A DNA stretch of 64,000 nt from Chromohalobacter nigrandesensis (GCF_023061285.1 NZ_JAKGAM010000013.1:49579-113578); one strand, 5' to 3'; shown: positions 34,969-45,702, counted from the first letter of the stretch. The notes: generated by a model from the letters alone, not told the origin. A program made the numbers and translations.

Positions 34969-35414
34969 AACTCGCCGCCGACCGGTTGTTGGGCATCGTC
35001 CTGATCGGTCTGGCGGCGTTCGTCGCCGTTCAGGCCATCAATCTGGAAGTGCCCTTCAGCTACGACCCCGTAGGCCCCAAAGCCTTTCCGCTCGGTCTTG
35101 CCATCCTTCTGGCAGCGTTGGCCAGCGTGCTGGTCGTGAAACCCGGCACCAACGAGGCGTGGCCCGGTCGCCAGCTCGGCATGAAGTTGCTGCTGGTACT
35201 GGCCACGCTCCTGGTCTATGCCCTGCTCTTCACCAAGCTCGGCTTCATCATCACCTCACTGTTGGCCGTCACCAGCCTGGCTCGCATCTTTGGTACGTCA
35301 TGGGGTAAGGCGCTACTTACCGGAGTCCTCATGGCCGTCGTCAGCTATTTCCTTTTTGCGCACGCACTGGGGATCTCGCTACCCAGCGGTTACTGGCTCG
35401 AGCCTTTGTTATAA
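34965..35414 (+). CDS. tctB: Tripartite tricarboxylate transporter, small membrane subunit TctB
   Basis: 149 residues with four predicted membrane helices, as in TctB/DUF1468. The ATG overlaps the tctC stop by four bases, and tctA starts 12 bases after its end. Its role in the complex is poorly defined, but the gene order tctC-tctB-tctA is conserved. Confidence 0.92.
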   Translation: MKLAADRLLGIVLIGLAAFVAVQAINLEVPFSYDPVGPKAFPLGLAILLAALASVLVVKPGTNEAWPGRQLGMKLLLVLATLLVYALLFTKLGFIITSLLAVTSLARIFGTSWGKALLTGVLMAVVSYFLFAHALGISLPSGYWLEPLL

Positions 35415-35426
35415 CGGAGCGCCCTC

Positions 35427-36929
35427 ATGTTTGATTTCCTGATCCATGGCTTCGACGTCGCGCTGAGCCCGCTGAACCTCGGCTTGGCTTTGCTCGGCGC
35501 GCTTCTCGGTACGCTCTTCGGGGCGCTGCCCGGCATCGGTCCCATCAATGGTATTGCGATTCTGATGCCATTGGCCTATACACTCGGCCTGCCCGCCGAG
35601 TCGGCATTGATCCTGCTCGCCGCCATCTACACGGGGGCCGAGTACGGCGGGCGCATGTCGAGCATTCTGCTCAACGTGCCCGGCGATGCCGGGGCCGTGA
35701 TGACCACACTCGACGGCCACCCGCTGGCCAAGAAGGGGCTGGCCGGGCCGGCGCTGGGCTTATCGGCGGTCAGCTCGTTCGTCGGCGCGACCATCGCCAT
35801 CATCGGCCTGACGCTCTTCGCGCCATTGCTGGCGGAAGTCGCCGTGATGTTCGGGCCCGCCGAATTCTTCGCACTGATGGTGTTCGCCTTCGCCTCCATG
35901 GCCGTGATGATGGGCAAGGACCCCATCAAAACCGCCATCGGGGCCGTCCTGGGGATCTTGATCGGCACCGTGGGCGTCGATTCGAGCACCGGCGTGCTGC
36001 GCTATACCTTCGACCTGCCCGAGTTATACGACGGCATCGATTTCGTGGTCATGATCATCGGCCTGTTCGCGATCAGCGAGATTCTCCTGATGCTGGAAAA
36101 CGCCAATCGCAAGGATGGCAACGACGGCCTCCCGCCGCTGGGACGCGTCTTCGTCAGCCTCAAGGAAGTGATGGCCTGCAAGTGGACGATGGGCCGCTCG
36201 GGTTTGATCGGTTTCATCATCGGCATCCTGCCCGGCACCGGCGCCTCGGTGGCCGGCGCGGTCGCCTATACCACTGAGAAGCGCCTGAGCGACAAGGACA
36301 ATTCATTCGGGACGGGCAACATGCGCGGCCTGGCGGCGCCGGAGGCAGCCAACAACGCCTCGGCGGCGGGCTCTTTCGTGCCCATGCTGACGTTGGGGAT
36401 TCCCGGCTCCGGCACGACGGCGGTGCTCCTCGGCGCGTTGATGCTCTACAACATCACCCCCGGCCCCATGATGTTCAGTGAACGTCCCGAAGTCGCCGGT
36501 GGCCTGATCGCCTCGCTGTATATCGGCAATATCGTCTTGCTGGCGCTCAACCTGCCATTGGCCGGCGTATTTGCCCGCGTGCTGACGATTCCACGCTGGG
36601 TACTGGTACCAGGCATCGCGATTCTAGCCTTCGTCGGCGTTTTCCAGCTTCATTCCAATCTTGCGGCCATCTACCTGATGCTCATTATTGGCGTATTCGG
36701 CTACTTGCTGCGCAAGCTGGGCTTCTCGCTGGCACCCGTCATCCTGGGCTATGTCCTCGGGGGATTGATGGAGCAAAACCTGCGGCGCGCGCTGTCCATC
36801 AGCGGCGGCGACCTCGGCATCCTGTGGCAATCCGGCATTTCGCTAGGCCTCTGGATCGCCGCACTCGCCCTGCTGCTTCTGCCCTGGCTGCTGCCCAAGC
36901 TGTGGCAAGCCAAGACCAGCAAGGCCTGA
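35427..36929 (+). CDS. tctA: Tripartite tricarboxylate transporter, large membrane subunit TctA
   Basis: 500 residues and about twelve helices. Two inverted repeats carry the family glycine-proline motifs: [18 protein letters not shown] at the N-terminus and [20 protein letters not shown] in the middle, followed by [16 protein letters not shown]. It forms the sodium-coupled carboxylate channel. Last gene of the operon, ended by a strong terminator. Confidence 0.95.
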   Translation: MFDFLIHGFDVALSPLNLGLALLGALLGTLFGALPGIGPINGIAILMPLAYTLGLPAESALILLAAIYTGAEYGGRMSSILLNVPGDAGAVMTTLDGHPLAKKGLAGPALGLSAVSSFVGATIAIIGLTLFAPLLAEVAVMFGPAEFFALMVFAFASMAVMMGKDPIKTAIGAVLGILIGTVGVDSSTGVLRYTFDLPELYDGIDFVVMIIGLFAISEILLMLENANRKDGNDGLPPLGRVFVSLKEVMACKWTMGRSGLIGFIIGILPGTGASVAGAVAYTTEKRLSDKDNSFGTGNMRGLAAPEAANNASAAGSFVPMLTLGIPGSGTTAVLLGALMLYNITPGPMMFSERPEVAGGLIASLYIGNIVLLALNLPLAGVFARVLTIPRWVLVPGIAILAFVGVFQLHSNLAAIYLMLIIGVFGYLLRKLGFSLAPVILGYVLGGLMEQNLRRALSISGGDLGILWQSGISLGLWIAALALLLLPWLLPKLWQAKTSKA

Positions 36930-36958
36930 AACTCCGGGATCTGACACGGCAAAGCAAC

Positions 36959-37001
36959 AAGCCCACGCATCAGACATCGAGATGCGTGGGCTTCTTCTTT
37001 T
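36959..37001 (+). terminator. Rho-independent terminator of tctCBA
   Basis: AAGCCCACGCATC (36959-36971) pairs exactly with GATGCGTGGGCTT (36981-36993) around a 9-base loop, and CTTCTTTTG follows. Thirty bases after the tctA stop. Confidence 0.9.
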
Positions 37002-37161
37002 GCAGACTGAACGCGCCAACTTCGATGAACTGGTCGCTCGCGCGATGGCACAACCCGGCCGAACCGCTATGCGCCCGGTCATCGAGAAAGAGTTGCTGCA
37101 CCTCGACATCCTGTTCGCACTCGAACGGGAACGGCTCCCACGATTCCGGTCTGTAGCTTGA
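37000..37161 (+). pseudogene. N-terminal fragment of an AbiEii/AbiGii-type nucleotidyltransferase toxin
   Basis: A frame starting TTG at 37000 reads FDELVARAMAQPGRTAMRPV and then IEKELLHLDILFALERERL, which closely follows the N-terminal segment of AbiEii-family toxins (two helices, then a conserved ELLHxDILFAL run before the nucleotidyltransferase core). It stops at 37159-37161 before any GS...D.D catalytic motif, and no AbiEi antitoxin is nearby. It is a small relic of a toxin-antitoxin or abortive-infection locus squeezed between the tct terminator and the MocR gene. Confidence 0.55.
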
Positions 37162-37167
37162 GAGAAT

Positions 37168-38571
37168 TTATTCTCGATGGCATAGCATGCTTGGGTTGCC
37201 AAGAAAGCGCACCGCACGAGGGTCGCGTGTGTAGGCCACGTTGATCCGGGTCCACGGCGAATGCCCGCCGTCAGGCAGGAAGACATCGCCCGGCGACAGG
37301 CTGATCCCCGCGCACTGAGCACGTTCGACGAGACGGCTGGACGAGTCCACGGCCGGATGGCGTAGCCACAGGAACATACCCCCGGCCGGTTCGGCGAAGA
37401 CCTCCCAGCCCGCCGCCCCGACCAGTTCGAGGGCCGAGGCCATCTGCCCCGAGAGCTTGAGGCGCAGGCGCTCGGTTAGCTTTCGGTAACTGCCGTTCTC
37501 CAGCATGGTCGTCACCACCTGCTCGGCAAAGCGCGACGAGGCGATGCTGGTTAGCATCTTGACGTCCACCAACTGCTTGATCAGCCCCGGCCCGGCGACG
37601 ATGAACCCCACGCGCAGCGAACAGGACAGGCTCTTCGAGAAGCTACCGAGATAGATAACCCGCCGCAGGCCATCGAGCGCCGCCAGTCTAATGGTGGGGT
37701 CACGCTGGAAGTCCGCGTAGATGTCGTCCTCGACGATCCGGAAGTCGTGCTTCTCGGCGAGTTGCAAAACGCGATGCGCCACGGTCGGCGCCAGCGTCGT
37801 GCCCGTCGGGTTCTGGAACACGCTATTGGTGAAAAGCAGCTTGGGCCGGTGCGTCTTCAGCAGGGCTTCCATCCGCTCGACATCGGGCCCTCCACTCAGC
37901 CGTGGCACGCCGATCACCTTGACCCGCTGCAGCCGCAACAGGCCGAACAGGTTGTAATAGCCCGGTGATTCCACGAAGACCGTGTCGCCGGGGTTGAGCA
38001 TCAGCCGCACGAGCAGGTCGAGCGCATGACTGCCACCACCGGTCAGCAGGATCTGGTTAGCATCGGCCTCAATGTCCAGCAACCGCAACCGCTCCTCGAT
38101 AAGCGAGCGCAACTCCGGCGTACCCAGCGGCGTGCTGTAGTCGAAAAGGCCCGAGCGGTCCTGCCGGGTCACCTGGCGGATGGCATGGGCCAGGTCATCG
38201 CCTTCGCGCCAGTCGGTGGGCAACCACCCGCAGCCAAGCTTCAAGCTATCCTCGCGGGTCTGGAACAAGCGCCACATCTCGTCGGTGACGTCTTCCAGGT
38301 TTTCCGCGCCGTTATCCTCCCTGGCGAGCACCCGCGCCGCGCTATCGGCCACATAGAACCCCGCCCCCGGCCTGGAGCGCACCAGGCCCTGTGCCACTAG
38401 CCGTTCATAGGCTTCGATGGCGGTATTGCGGCTGACTCCCAAATCGCGCGCCAGTCGCCGGATCGAAGGCAGGCGGCTACCTGCGCCGTGCCGGGCTACC
38501 CAGTCGCGTACGCCGTCGGTCACCTGGACCACCACCGGCAGGCTCGAGTCTTGATCGATTTCCAGCTTCAC
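37168..38571 (-). CDS. MocR-type (GntR/aminotransferase) transcriptional regulator
   Basis: About 467 residues. An N-terminal GntR winged helix (SRLPSIRRLARDLGVSRNTA, then YERLVAQGLVRSRPGAGF) is joined to a fold type I aminotransferase domain with the PLP lysine in YLGSFSKSLSCSLRVGF and NPTG in VFQNPTGTTLAP. I chose GTG at 38571, preceded by GGGGGTATCG, since the longer frame overlaps the divergent MFS gene. It probably regulates that transporter, with PLP as cofactor or effector. PdxR-like role in vitamin B6 metabolism is possible but not shown. Confidence 0.88.
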   Translation of the reverse strand: MKLEIDQDSSLPVVVQVTDGVRDWVARHGAGSRLPSIRRLARDLGVSRNTAIEAYERLVAQGLVRSRPGAGFYVADSAARVLAREDNGAENLEDVTDEMWRLFQTREDSLKLGCGWLPTDWREGDDLAHAIRQVTRQDRSGLFDYSTPLGTPELRSLIEERLRLLDIEADANQILLTGGGSHALDLLVRLMLNPGDTVFVESPGYYNLFGLLRLQRVKVIGVPRLSGGPDVERMEALLKTHRPKLLFTNSVFQNPTGTTLAPTVAHRVLQLAEKHDFRIVEDDIYADFQRDPTIRLAALDGLRRVIYLGSFSKSLSCSLRVGFIVAGPGLIKQLVDVKMLTSIASSRFAEQVVTTMLENGSYRKLTERLRLKLSGQMASALELVGAAGWEVFAEPAGGMFLWLRHPAVDSSSRLVERAQCAGISLSPGDVFLPDGGHSPWTRINVAYTRDPRAVRFLGNPSMLCHRE

Positions 38572-38709
38572 CGCAGCGATACCCCCGGGTAGCGACCGTT
38601 CCGCAATAATCGCGAACAGTGCATGGATTATTCGCCGGCATTGTACCTTACCGGCCCGATGTGCCGGTGCCAGGCTGGGCGCCCCTCTACCGACACTGGC
38701 AGCCATCGC

Positions 38710-39867
38710 ATGAAAGGATCGTCTCCCCTTCGCCTCGCGCTCGCACTTTGCACGATCACGACCGCGGTCAACCTGCAGGCGCCGCTCTACGATGCCCTGG
38801 CCGCGCGGGACGGATTGGGCGTCGGCGCTACCAGCGTGGCCTTCGCCTGCTACGTGTTAGGCATCATGCCGGTCCTGCTGGCACTGAACGGCCTACCGGA
38901 ACGCCTCGGACGACGGCCCCTGATTCTCGCCGCGCTATGCTTGTGCCTGGTTGCAACGTCAATGACACTGCTCGCCCCGGGACTGGTCACACTGGGCATT
39001 GCACGCTTCTTGATGGGCCTTGGCACCGCGCTGACCTCGGCCGTCGCGCCCGCCTACATGCTCGAGCTGTTCCACGACCGCGACAAGCGTGTGGCGGCGA
39101 ACTGGGTCACGGGCAGCACTTCGCTGGGTTTTGGACTCGGGGCCGCAGTAACCAGCCTCTTCGTCCTGTATACCCCCAGCCTGACTCCACCCAGTCTCTG
39201 GCTGTATCTGGGTGCCGCGAGTCTGGCCCTGTTGCTGGTGATCGGCCTGCCCGACGATGCACCGCGCCAACGTCATGCCGCCATGCTCCGGCTGCCGGCT
39301 TATCCGGCCGGCGCACTCCCGTTCGGACTGGCGATCCTGCTGGCCTGGGCCACGGTCGGGCTGGTTATCGCCATCCTGCCCTCGACGCTGGCCCGGCACG
39401 GGCTCGCCGCCTGGTCGGGATTCGCCACCTTCGGTATATGCAGTTGCGGCGTGCTGTTCCAGCCCTGGGCGCGGCAGCTTTCACCCCATGCCTCGACCCA
39501 ACTGGGTCTGATCATCTTGCCGTTGGCGTATGCGCTGATCGCCTGGGGGTCGCTCAATGGCGTGCTGGCTGCGGTACTCATCGGCACTCTCGCCGCCAGC
39601 AGCGCCTGCTATGGCTTCGTCTACCTAGGCGGCTTGAGCGGTGTCCTCGCCGTCGCCGGCGAGCGGCAATCAAGCGCCAGCGCCGGATTCTTCCTGCTCG
39701 CCTATGTCGGCTTCAGCCTGCCCGTCGTCACCACCGGTGCGCTGATCGATAGCGTCGGGCATGCGATTGCCTTACCGCTTTTCGGCGGCGCGCTATGCGT
39801 CGGAGCGCTCGTGGTGAGCTGGCTATTGAGAACTGCCTCCGCGCAAAGCGCTGAGGCACAATTGTAG
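38710..39867 (+). CDS. MFS transporter
   Basis: 385 residues, about twelve helices. The N-terminal part carries LNLQAPLYDALAARDGLGV, the loop NGLPERLGRRPLIL fits the MFS motif A, and a second half begins PAGALPFGLAILLAW. The ATG at 38710 is downstream of a longer in-frame start and keeps the promoter region free. Divergent from the MocR regulator by about 140 bases, so it is probably its target. The substrate is unknown; cyanate or aromatic transporters of the family are among the candidates. Confidence 0.85.
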   Translation: MKGSSPLRLALALCTITTAVNLQAPLYDALAARDGLGVGATSVAFACYVLGIMPVLLALNGLPERLGRRPLILAALCLCLVATSMTLLAPGLVTLGIARFLMGLGTALTSAVAPAYMLELFHDRDKRVAANWVTGSTSLGFGLGAAVTSLFVLYTPSLTPPSLWLYLGAASLALLLVIGLPDDAPRQRHAAMLRLPAYPAGALPFGLAILLAWATVGLVIAILPSTLARHGLAAWSGFATFGICSCGVLFQPWARQLSPHASTQLGLIILPLAYALIAWGSLNGVLAAVLIGTLAASSACYGFVYLGGLSGVLAVAGERQSSASAGFFLLAYVGFSLPVVTTGALIDSVGHAIALPLFGGALCVGALVVSWLLRTASAQSAEAQL

Positions 39868-39925
39868 CTGGCCCTTGTGGAAGCCTGGCCTTGTGGGAGG
39901 GAATTCATTCCCGATAGCGGCGCCA

Positions 39926-39974
39926 CCGTTGCCCGTTGCCCGTTGCCCGTTGCCCGTTGCCCGTTGCCCGTTGC
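39926..39974 (+). repeat. Seven tandem copies of CCGTTGC before xseA
   Basis: CCGTTGC is repeated exactly seven times from 39926 to 39974, between the MFS gene and xseA. The copies are identical, so slippage is likely to make the number variable. The repeat ends 54 bases before the xseA start codon, where it could influence promoter spacing. Confidence 0.95.
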
Positions 39975-40027
39975 CACAATGCTAAACTGTCTCTTTTCCA
40001 AACTTACCCGATTTTGCGAGGCCTGCG

Positions 40028-41377
40028 ATGGACGACACTGGCACCCCCACCGCCCTCAGCGTCAGTGAACTCAACCGCCAGGCCCGTTTGATGCTGGAGC
40101 GGGGCTTCGGCGAGTGTTGGGTGGAGGGCGAGATTTCGGGCGTGGCGCGGCCGGCGTCGGGGCATATCTACTTCACGCTCAAGGACGATCGTGCACAGTT
40201 GCGTTGTGCGTTCTTCCGCAACCGGGCGCGGTTGATGCGTGCGACACTCAAGGATGGCGACCGGCTGCGGGTGCGCGGACGCGTGTCGGTGTTCGAGCCG
40301 CGTGGCGATTATCAACTGATCGTCGAGGCAGTGCAGGCATCGGGGGAAGGTGAGTTGCTGGCGGCGTTCGAGCGCCTCAAGACCAAGCTTTCCGCCGAGG
40401 GAGTCTTCGCCAACGCGCGGACGCTGCCGAATCCGCCGCGCCATCTGGCGATTATCACCTCGCCCACCGGCGCGGCGATTCGTGACGTGCTGGCGGTGTT
40501 GCGACGCCGCTGGCCGGCGCTGGAGGTGACGATCCTGCCGGTGCCGGTCCAAGGCCGCGAGGCGCCGCCGGCGATCATCCGCGCCATCGCCCAGGCCAAT
40601 CAACGCGCCCAGACGCCGCAAGACAGCGTCGATGCCCTACTCATCACGCGCGGCGGCGGCAGTCTGGAGGATCTGTGGGCGTTCAATGACGAGCATCTGG
40701 CGCGGGCGATCCATCATTCCCGGTTGCCGGTGATGTCGGCGGTAGGCCATGAAGTGGATGTCACGTTGGCAGATTTCGCCGTCGACGAACGCGCACCCAC
40801 GCCCTCCGCCGCCGCCGAGCATCTGGTCCCCGATTGGCGCGAACGCCAATCGCAACTGCAAGCCGTCGAACGCCGCCTGACCCGCGTCATGCAGACGCGC
40901 TTGGAACGTGACGGCCAACGTCTCGATCATACGCAGGCGCGGCTGCGCCACCCCGGGGAACGCCTGGCCGAGCAACGTCGCCGCTTGGAAAGCTGGGAAA
41001 CGCGCCTGCGCCTGGCCATGCGCCAACGCCTCGACCGTGAGCATCAACGCCACGACAACCTCACGCGCCGCGTAGAGCGCCAGGACCCACGCCTTGCCAT
41101 CGCGTCGCTACAGCAACGCCTGACGACCCTGGAACGTCAGCTACATGCCGCGCTGCCGCGCCGACTCGATCAATCTCGGGAACGGCTCGAAGCCCTGGCA
41201 CGCGAACTCAACGCCGTCAGCCCGCTGGCGGTATTGGGGCGCGGTTATGCGATTCTCGAAGATGACGAGCGCCGCGTCGTGCGCAATGCACACGACACAA
41301 AGCCCGGCCAGGCCCTCACCGCACGGCTCGGCGAGGGGCGTTTGAAACTCGAAGTAAAGCGGCGTTTCAAGCGCTGA
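40028..41377 (+). CDS. xseA: Exodeoxyribonuclease VII large subunit
   Basis: 449 residues. An N-terminal OB fold (ARLMLERGFGECWVEGEISG, then IYFTLKDDRAQLRCAFF) is followed by the nuclease domain with AIITSPTGAAIRDVL and the GGGSLEDLWAFND segment, then a coiled-coil-rich C-terminus ending in the tail motif LGRGYAIL. With XseB it degrades single-stranded DNA. It converges with glrR, their ends being 9 bases apart. Confidence 0.96.
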   Translation: MDDTGTPTALSVSELNRQARLMLERGFGECWVEGEISGVARPASGHIYFTLKDDRAQLRCAFFRNRARLMRATLKDGDRLRVRGRVSVFEPRGDYQLIVEAVQASGEGELLAAFERLKTKLSAEGVFANARTLPNPPRHLAIITSPTGAAIRDVLAVLRRRWPALEVTILPVPVQGREAPPAIIRAIAQANQRAQTPQDSVDALLITRGGGSLEDLWAFNDEHLARAIHHSRLPVMSAVGHEVDVTLADFAVDERAPTPSAAAEHLVPDWRERQSQLQAVERRLTRVMQTRLERDGQRLDHTQARLRHPGERLAEQRRRLESWETRLRLAMRQRLDREHQRHDNLTRRVERQDPRLAIASLQQRLTTLERQLHAALPRRLDQSRERLEALARELNAVSPLAVLGRGYAILEDDERRVVRNAHDTKPGQALTARLGEGRLKLEVKRRFKR

Positions 41378-41386
41378 ATAGACGCC

Positions 41387-42787
<1,401 letters not shown>

Positions 42788-42815
42788 GAATCTCTCCTTG
42801 GTAACCGTCGCGCTG

Positions 42816-43346
42816 TCATGGCGATTGCTCATGGCGCGAGTTGATGCTCTGTTCGATGGCCGTCAGGGCGTCGAGTTTTTCGGCGAGGTTATCGCGCTCG
42901 CGTCCCAACGCCTGGCGACGCGATTCGCTCTTGGCGAGATCGCTGGCCAAATCGCGGCGTGTCTCGAGCTCGTTGAGCCATTGCCGCAGCAGTGGCTGCA
43001 AGCGGCTCGGCGCCGCCGAGAGTTCGGCTTTGTAAAGCTCGGACGCCTGTTCCCAGCCGTCGCGATCGCCCCATGCCAGTACTGTGGCACGGGCCAGCTT
43101 GAGATGCGGCATGTCGCCCCGGAGGCGCGTCAGCATGGAGCCTCGCCACTCGCTGTCACCGCGCTGCGAGGCGAGTCCGAAGGCAATCCAGTCATCCACC
43201 AGGCAAACGTTGTCGGCCAGCTTGGGGATGTCGTCATTGCAGGAAGTGACCGGGGCCGCCGGTGCAGACGTCTCTTGCGTCATCCACTGGCACCCGGTCA
43301 ACAGCGAGCCGGCGCATAACGCCGCCAGCAGCATCCGAATGTTCAT
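42816..43346 (-). CDS. qseG: QseG-like outer-membrane lipoprotein
   Basis: 176 residues. A lipoprotein signal peptide ends in SLLTGC (lipidated Cys19), followed by a helical domain with a coiled-coil-like C-terminus (ELETRRDLASDLAKSESRRQ). It overlaps the glrK stop by four bases and lies 28 bases before glrR, the glrK-qseG-glrR order known from enterobacteria, where QseG supports the activity of the kinase. Confidence 0.8.
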   Translation of the reverse strand: MNIRMLLAALCAGSLLTGCQWMTQETSAPAAPVTSCNDDIPKLADNVCLVDDWIAFGLASQRGDSEWRGSMLTRLRGDMPHLKLARATVLAWGDRDGWEQASELYKAELSAAPSRLQPLLRQWLNELETRRDLASDLAKSESRRQALGRERDNLAEKLDALTAIEQSINSRHEQSP

Positions 43347-44857
43347 GTGTCGTTCCTTGCGTTTAGCGCCGGCGTCATAGTGGTCGGCGTCGTTATGGAA
43401 GCGTCGTCGCCATCGGTTCCTTCCTCCGGCGGCGTCACCTCGGGCAGTGTCAGTCGGAAACAGACCGGAAAGGTGTCATCCTCGACCAACTCCAAGCGTC
43501 CATTTTGAACCTTGGCGCAATCAGCGGCCACCGACAAGCCGATGCCCGACCCCTTGAGGGCACCCTGGCGCCGCATGCGGCCCTGATAAAACGCTTCGAA
43601 TAGACGCGCGCGGTCGTTTTCATCGATGGGCTCGCCGGTGTTGGCGACGTCGACCACCAGCCATGACGCATATTGCTGGGCACGCAGCGCCAAGTGGCCG
43701 CCATCCTCACCGTAGGCGATGGCATTGGAGATCAGGTTGTCGAGAACGCTGGCGGTACGCTCGCGGTCGGCCTGCCAAGGCAACGGCTGCCGAGGCCAGT
43801 CGACATGCATGCCCTTCTTGTCGAGCGCCAAACGATGCTTGGCGAGCACTTCCTGGATCACCGTGACCAGGTCGAAACGCGTCACCTTGAGTCCCCGACT
43901 GTGCTGCAACAGATTATAGTCGAGCAGTTGCTCGATCAGGGCCTGGAGTTCCTGACCGCTGACATCGATCAATCCCACGATTTCACGCTGACGCTCGCTA
44001 AGTTCGCCGACCACGCCGTCGGAAAGCAGTGCCGTGCCCTCGCGCACGCTGGCTAGCGGCGTCTTCAGCTCGTGGGACATATGCCGCAGAAACTGCTGCT
44101 TCTGCGCCTCGAGTTCGGTAAGACGCCCGGATAGCCAGGTCAGCCGCTCGCCGAGCCTGACCATCTCCGCCGGCCCCTGGATATGCTGCGGCGAGGCCGG
44201 TTCCATGCCGCTTCCCAGACTGAAGATCCGCCGCTCGAGCTGGCGAATGGGGCGAATGATCAGCCAGGTGAAGATCAGCATCAGCCCCAGGCTGACCGAG
44301 ACCAGCGCGGCGGTCTGCATCCACAACTGCCCACGCACGGTGCTGGCACGCTCGCGAATGTTCTCGATACGTTCGTCGATCAACTGATTGGTGGCATGGC
44401 GCACATTGTCGGTCCGCTGGGAGAAGTCACCGAACGCCGCCAACTGCTCGCGGAACTCATCGATGGGCGTATCCGGCAACGCCTCGAGCTCGCTGAGTTG
44501 CTCACGCAGACGCGGGATATCCGGATCGTCGGGCAGCAAGGGGGCATGCTCATCGAGCAGTTCCGCGTAGCGTTGGGCCTTCTCGGTATAGATGCTGAGC
44601 AACCCTTCCTGCTCGAGCACCGCGTACTGACGTGCGCTGCGCTCCATTTCCAATGCCAGGTTGCTCAAGGTGCGGGCACGGCGGGTTTGCTCCACCGCTT
44701 GACGCGCGCTGATATCGGCCAACGACGAGAGCTCGGAGAGGGCCTGGCCGGCCTGAAACATGAGCACGGCAATTGGCAGCATCACCATTACAAAGGCGAG
44801 CATTACCAACTGCAGTAACGAACGAGGACGCCAGCGGCGAGAGACCTGAGTGGTCAT
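43343..44857 (-). CDS. glrK: Sensor histidine kinase GlrK (QseE)
   Basis: 504 residues. Two membrane helices (SLLQLVMLAFVMVMLPIAVL near the start and VSVSLGLMLIFTWLIIRPIR) flank a helical periplasmic domain, then HAMP, the H-box RHMSHELKTPLASVREGT, the N-box LDNLISNAIAYGED and GSGIGLSV. ATG at 44857 agrees with the enterobacterial start position. It phosphorylates GlrR, with QseG as periplasmic helper. The gene is transcribed away from a structured-RNA region upstream. Confidence 0.93.
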   Translation of the reverse strand: MTTQVSRRWRPRSLLQLVMLAFVMVMLPIAVLMFQAGQALSELSSLADISARQAVEQTRRARTLSNLALEMERSARQYAVLEQEGLLSIYTEKAQRYAELLDEHAPLLPDDPDIPRLREQLSELEALPDTPIDEFREQLAAFGDFSQRTDNVRHATNQLIDERIENIRERASTVRGQLWMQTAALVSVSLGLMLIFTWLIIRPIRQLERRIFSLGSGMEPASPQHIQGPAEMVRLGERLTWLSGRLTELEAQKQQFLRHMSHELKTPLASVREGTALLSDGVVGELSERQREIVGLIDVSGQELQALIEQLLDYNLLQHSRGLKVTRFDLVTVIQEVLAKHRLALDKKGMHVDWPRQPLPWQADRERTASVLDNLISNAIAYGEDGGHLALRAQQYASWLVVDVANTGEPIDENDRARLFEAFYQGRMRRQGALKGSGIGLSVAADCAKVQNGRLELVEDDTFPVCFRLTLPEVTPPEEGTDGDDASITTPTTMTPALNARNDT

Positions 44858-45041
44858 GAGCGCAATTCTATGCAGAAAAAGGGTGGATGCCATGTCGTCT
44901 TACCCGCACAGAATAACAGAGTTGCGTTCACATGCCGGTTTTCGCATCGCCGCACCGATCGAAAGCGAGGAGTAAGTCCCATCAAGACCATGAACACCCG
45001 GTGCATCCGTTAGCCACACCATGGCGGCCCATAAGACGCGC

Positions 45042-45069
45042 AAAAAAATGGGCCGGAAAGACCGGCCCA
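45042..45069 (-). terminator. Strong Rho-independent terminator upstream of glrK
   Basis: On the minus strand, TGGGCCGG (45069-45062) pairs perfectly with CCGGCCCA (45056-45049) around a 5-base loop, and seven T follow (45048-45042). It lies 185 bases before the glrK start and does not follow any minus-strand protein gene, so it should end an RNA made from 45.0-45.5 kb. Confidence 0.9.
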
Positions 45070-45486
45070 AGGTACGCAGGGAACTGAAGGGTCAAATGAA
45101 CACTCTCGAACATCCACCTGGCTGAATTCTCGAGAGTGATCGAGGGGCTCGAAAGCCCACGAAGCCATGAGGTCCATACATTGCCAGGAAAAGGCCCCAT
45201 GTTGACGGCATAGCCGCCACTTCGTTTCGTTTGCCGCGGCGCCAAAAGCAGCGCGGCGAATTTGGCCCCCGAAGGGGTGGCATCCTTGCCTGGGCATCCT
45301 TGCCCTTTTGGTACCATTCCGTGCCCGTAGGCGGTACCCGTCTCATCGCAACCTAAGTCACACATCGCGTGGAGCAAACGCTGATCGATCTAGCCGGGAC
45401 ATTAAGCACAGGGTTGTGATCGAAACGCCCTGGCTTGATCGATCGAGAAACGGCTCGAGCCGTATTGAACCGTTTCCCGTTGCTCA
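45045..45486 (-). ncRNA. Putative sigma54-dependent structured RNA, GlmY-like in position
   Basis: A region of about 440 bases with no credible protein but many strong hairpins on the minus strand. They include GGGCT-TTCG-AGCCC (45159-45146), CCCC-TTCG-GGGG (near 45275), CACTCTCGA with TCGAGAGTG (45138-45101), GAAACGG with CCGTTTC, and the terminator at 45042-45069. A sigma54 promoter matches at 45498-45512. In enterobacteria the sRNA GlmY lies directly upstream of glrK and is driven by sigma54 with GlrR, so the same arrangement is likely here. No sequence similarity to GlmY is visible. A 5' leader RNA or a novel regulator remains possible. Confidence 0.55.
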
Positions 45487-45495
45487 CCCTATATA

Positions 45496-45513
45496 TTGCG
45501 ATAGCCGTGCCAC
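45496..45513 (-). promoter_or_regulatory. Sigma54 (RpoN) promoter
   Basis: On the minus strand GTGGCACGGCTATCGCAA gives GG (45511-45510), exactly ten bases, then GC (45499-45498), with the surrounding TGGCAC matching the -24 consensus and TCGCA one base off TTGCA. The predicted start is near 45486, reading toward the terminator at 45042-45069 and glrK. Confidence 0.65.
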
Positions 45514-45684
45514 TTTTTTAAAAGTCATTTAAAAACATCAATTTAAAAACATTCCCGGCAGGCCAAAAACCTGCGACAGGCTATTACAGCGAGAATCGAG
45601 GGAATTTCGACGCCGATAACGTCGCCATCTGACAACGCTCTTTTGTCCATAAAGATAAAATTCAGTTAAAACAAATAGTTACAG

Positions 45685-45702
45685 AGTCTCTTTTTGGAGA
45701 CA
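45685..45702. promoter_or_regulatory. Possible GlrR upstream activator site
   Basis: AGTC-N10-GACA (45685-45702; TGTC-N10-GACT on the other strand) matches seven of eight conserved bases of the TGTC-N10-GACA GlrR site, 170 bases upstream of the sigma54 promoter, a normal distance for an enhancer. The same bases also form a small GTCTC/GAGAC hairpin, so chance or another role is possible. Confidence 0.35.

Noticed and set aside
44982..45377. 131-codon minus-strand frame upstream of glrK
   Set aside because: It overlaps strong hairpins and runs through the terminator at 45042-45069; the structures argue for RNA rather than protein.
45045..45486. CsrB-type or 6S-type identity for the structured RNA
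   Set aside because: Only about six GGA motifs in 440 bases, against about eighteen expected for CsrB, and no 6S-like central bubble pattern is visible.
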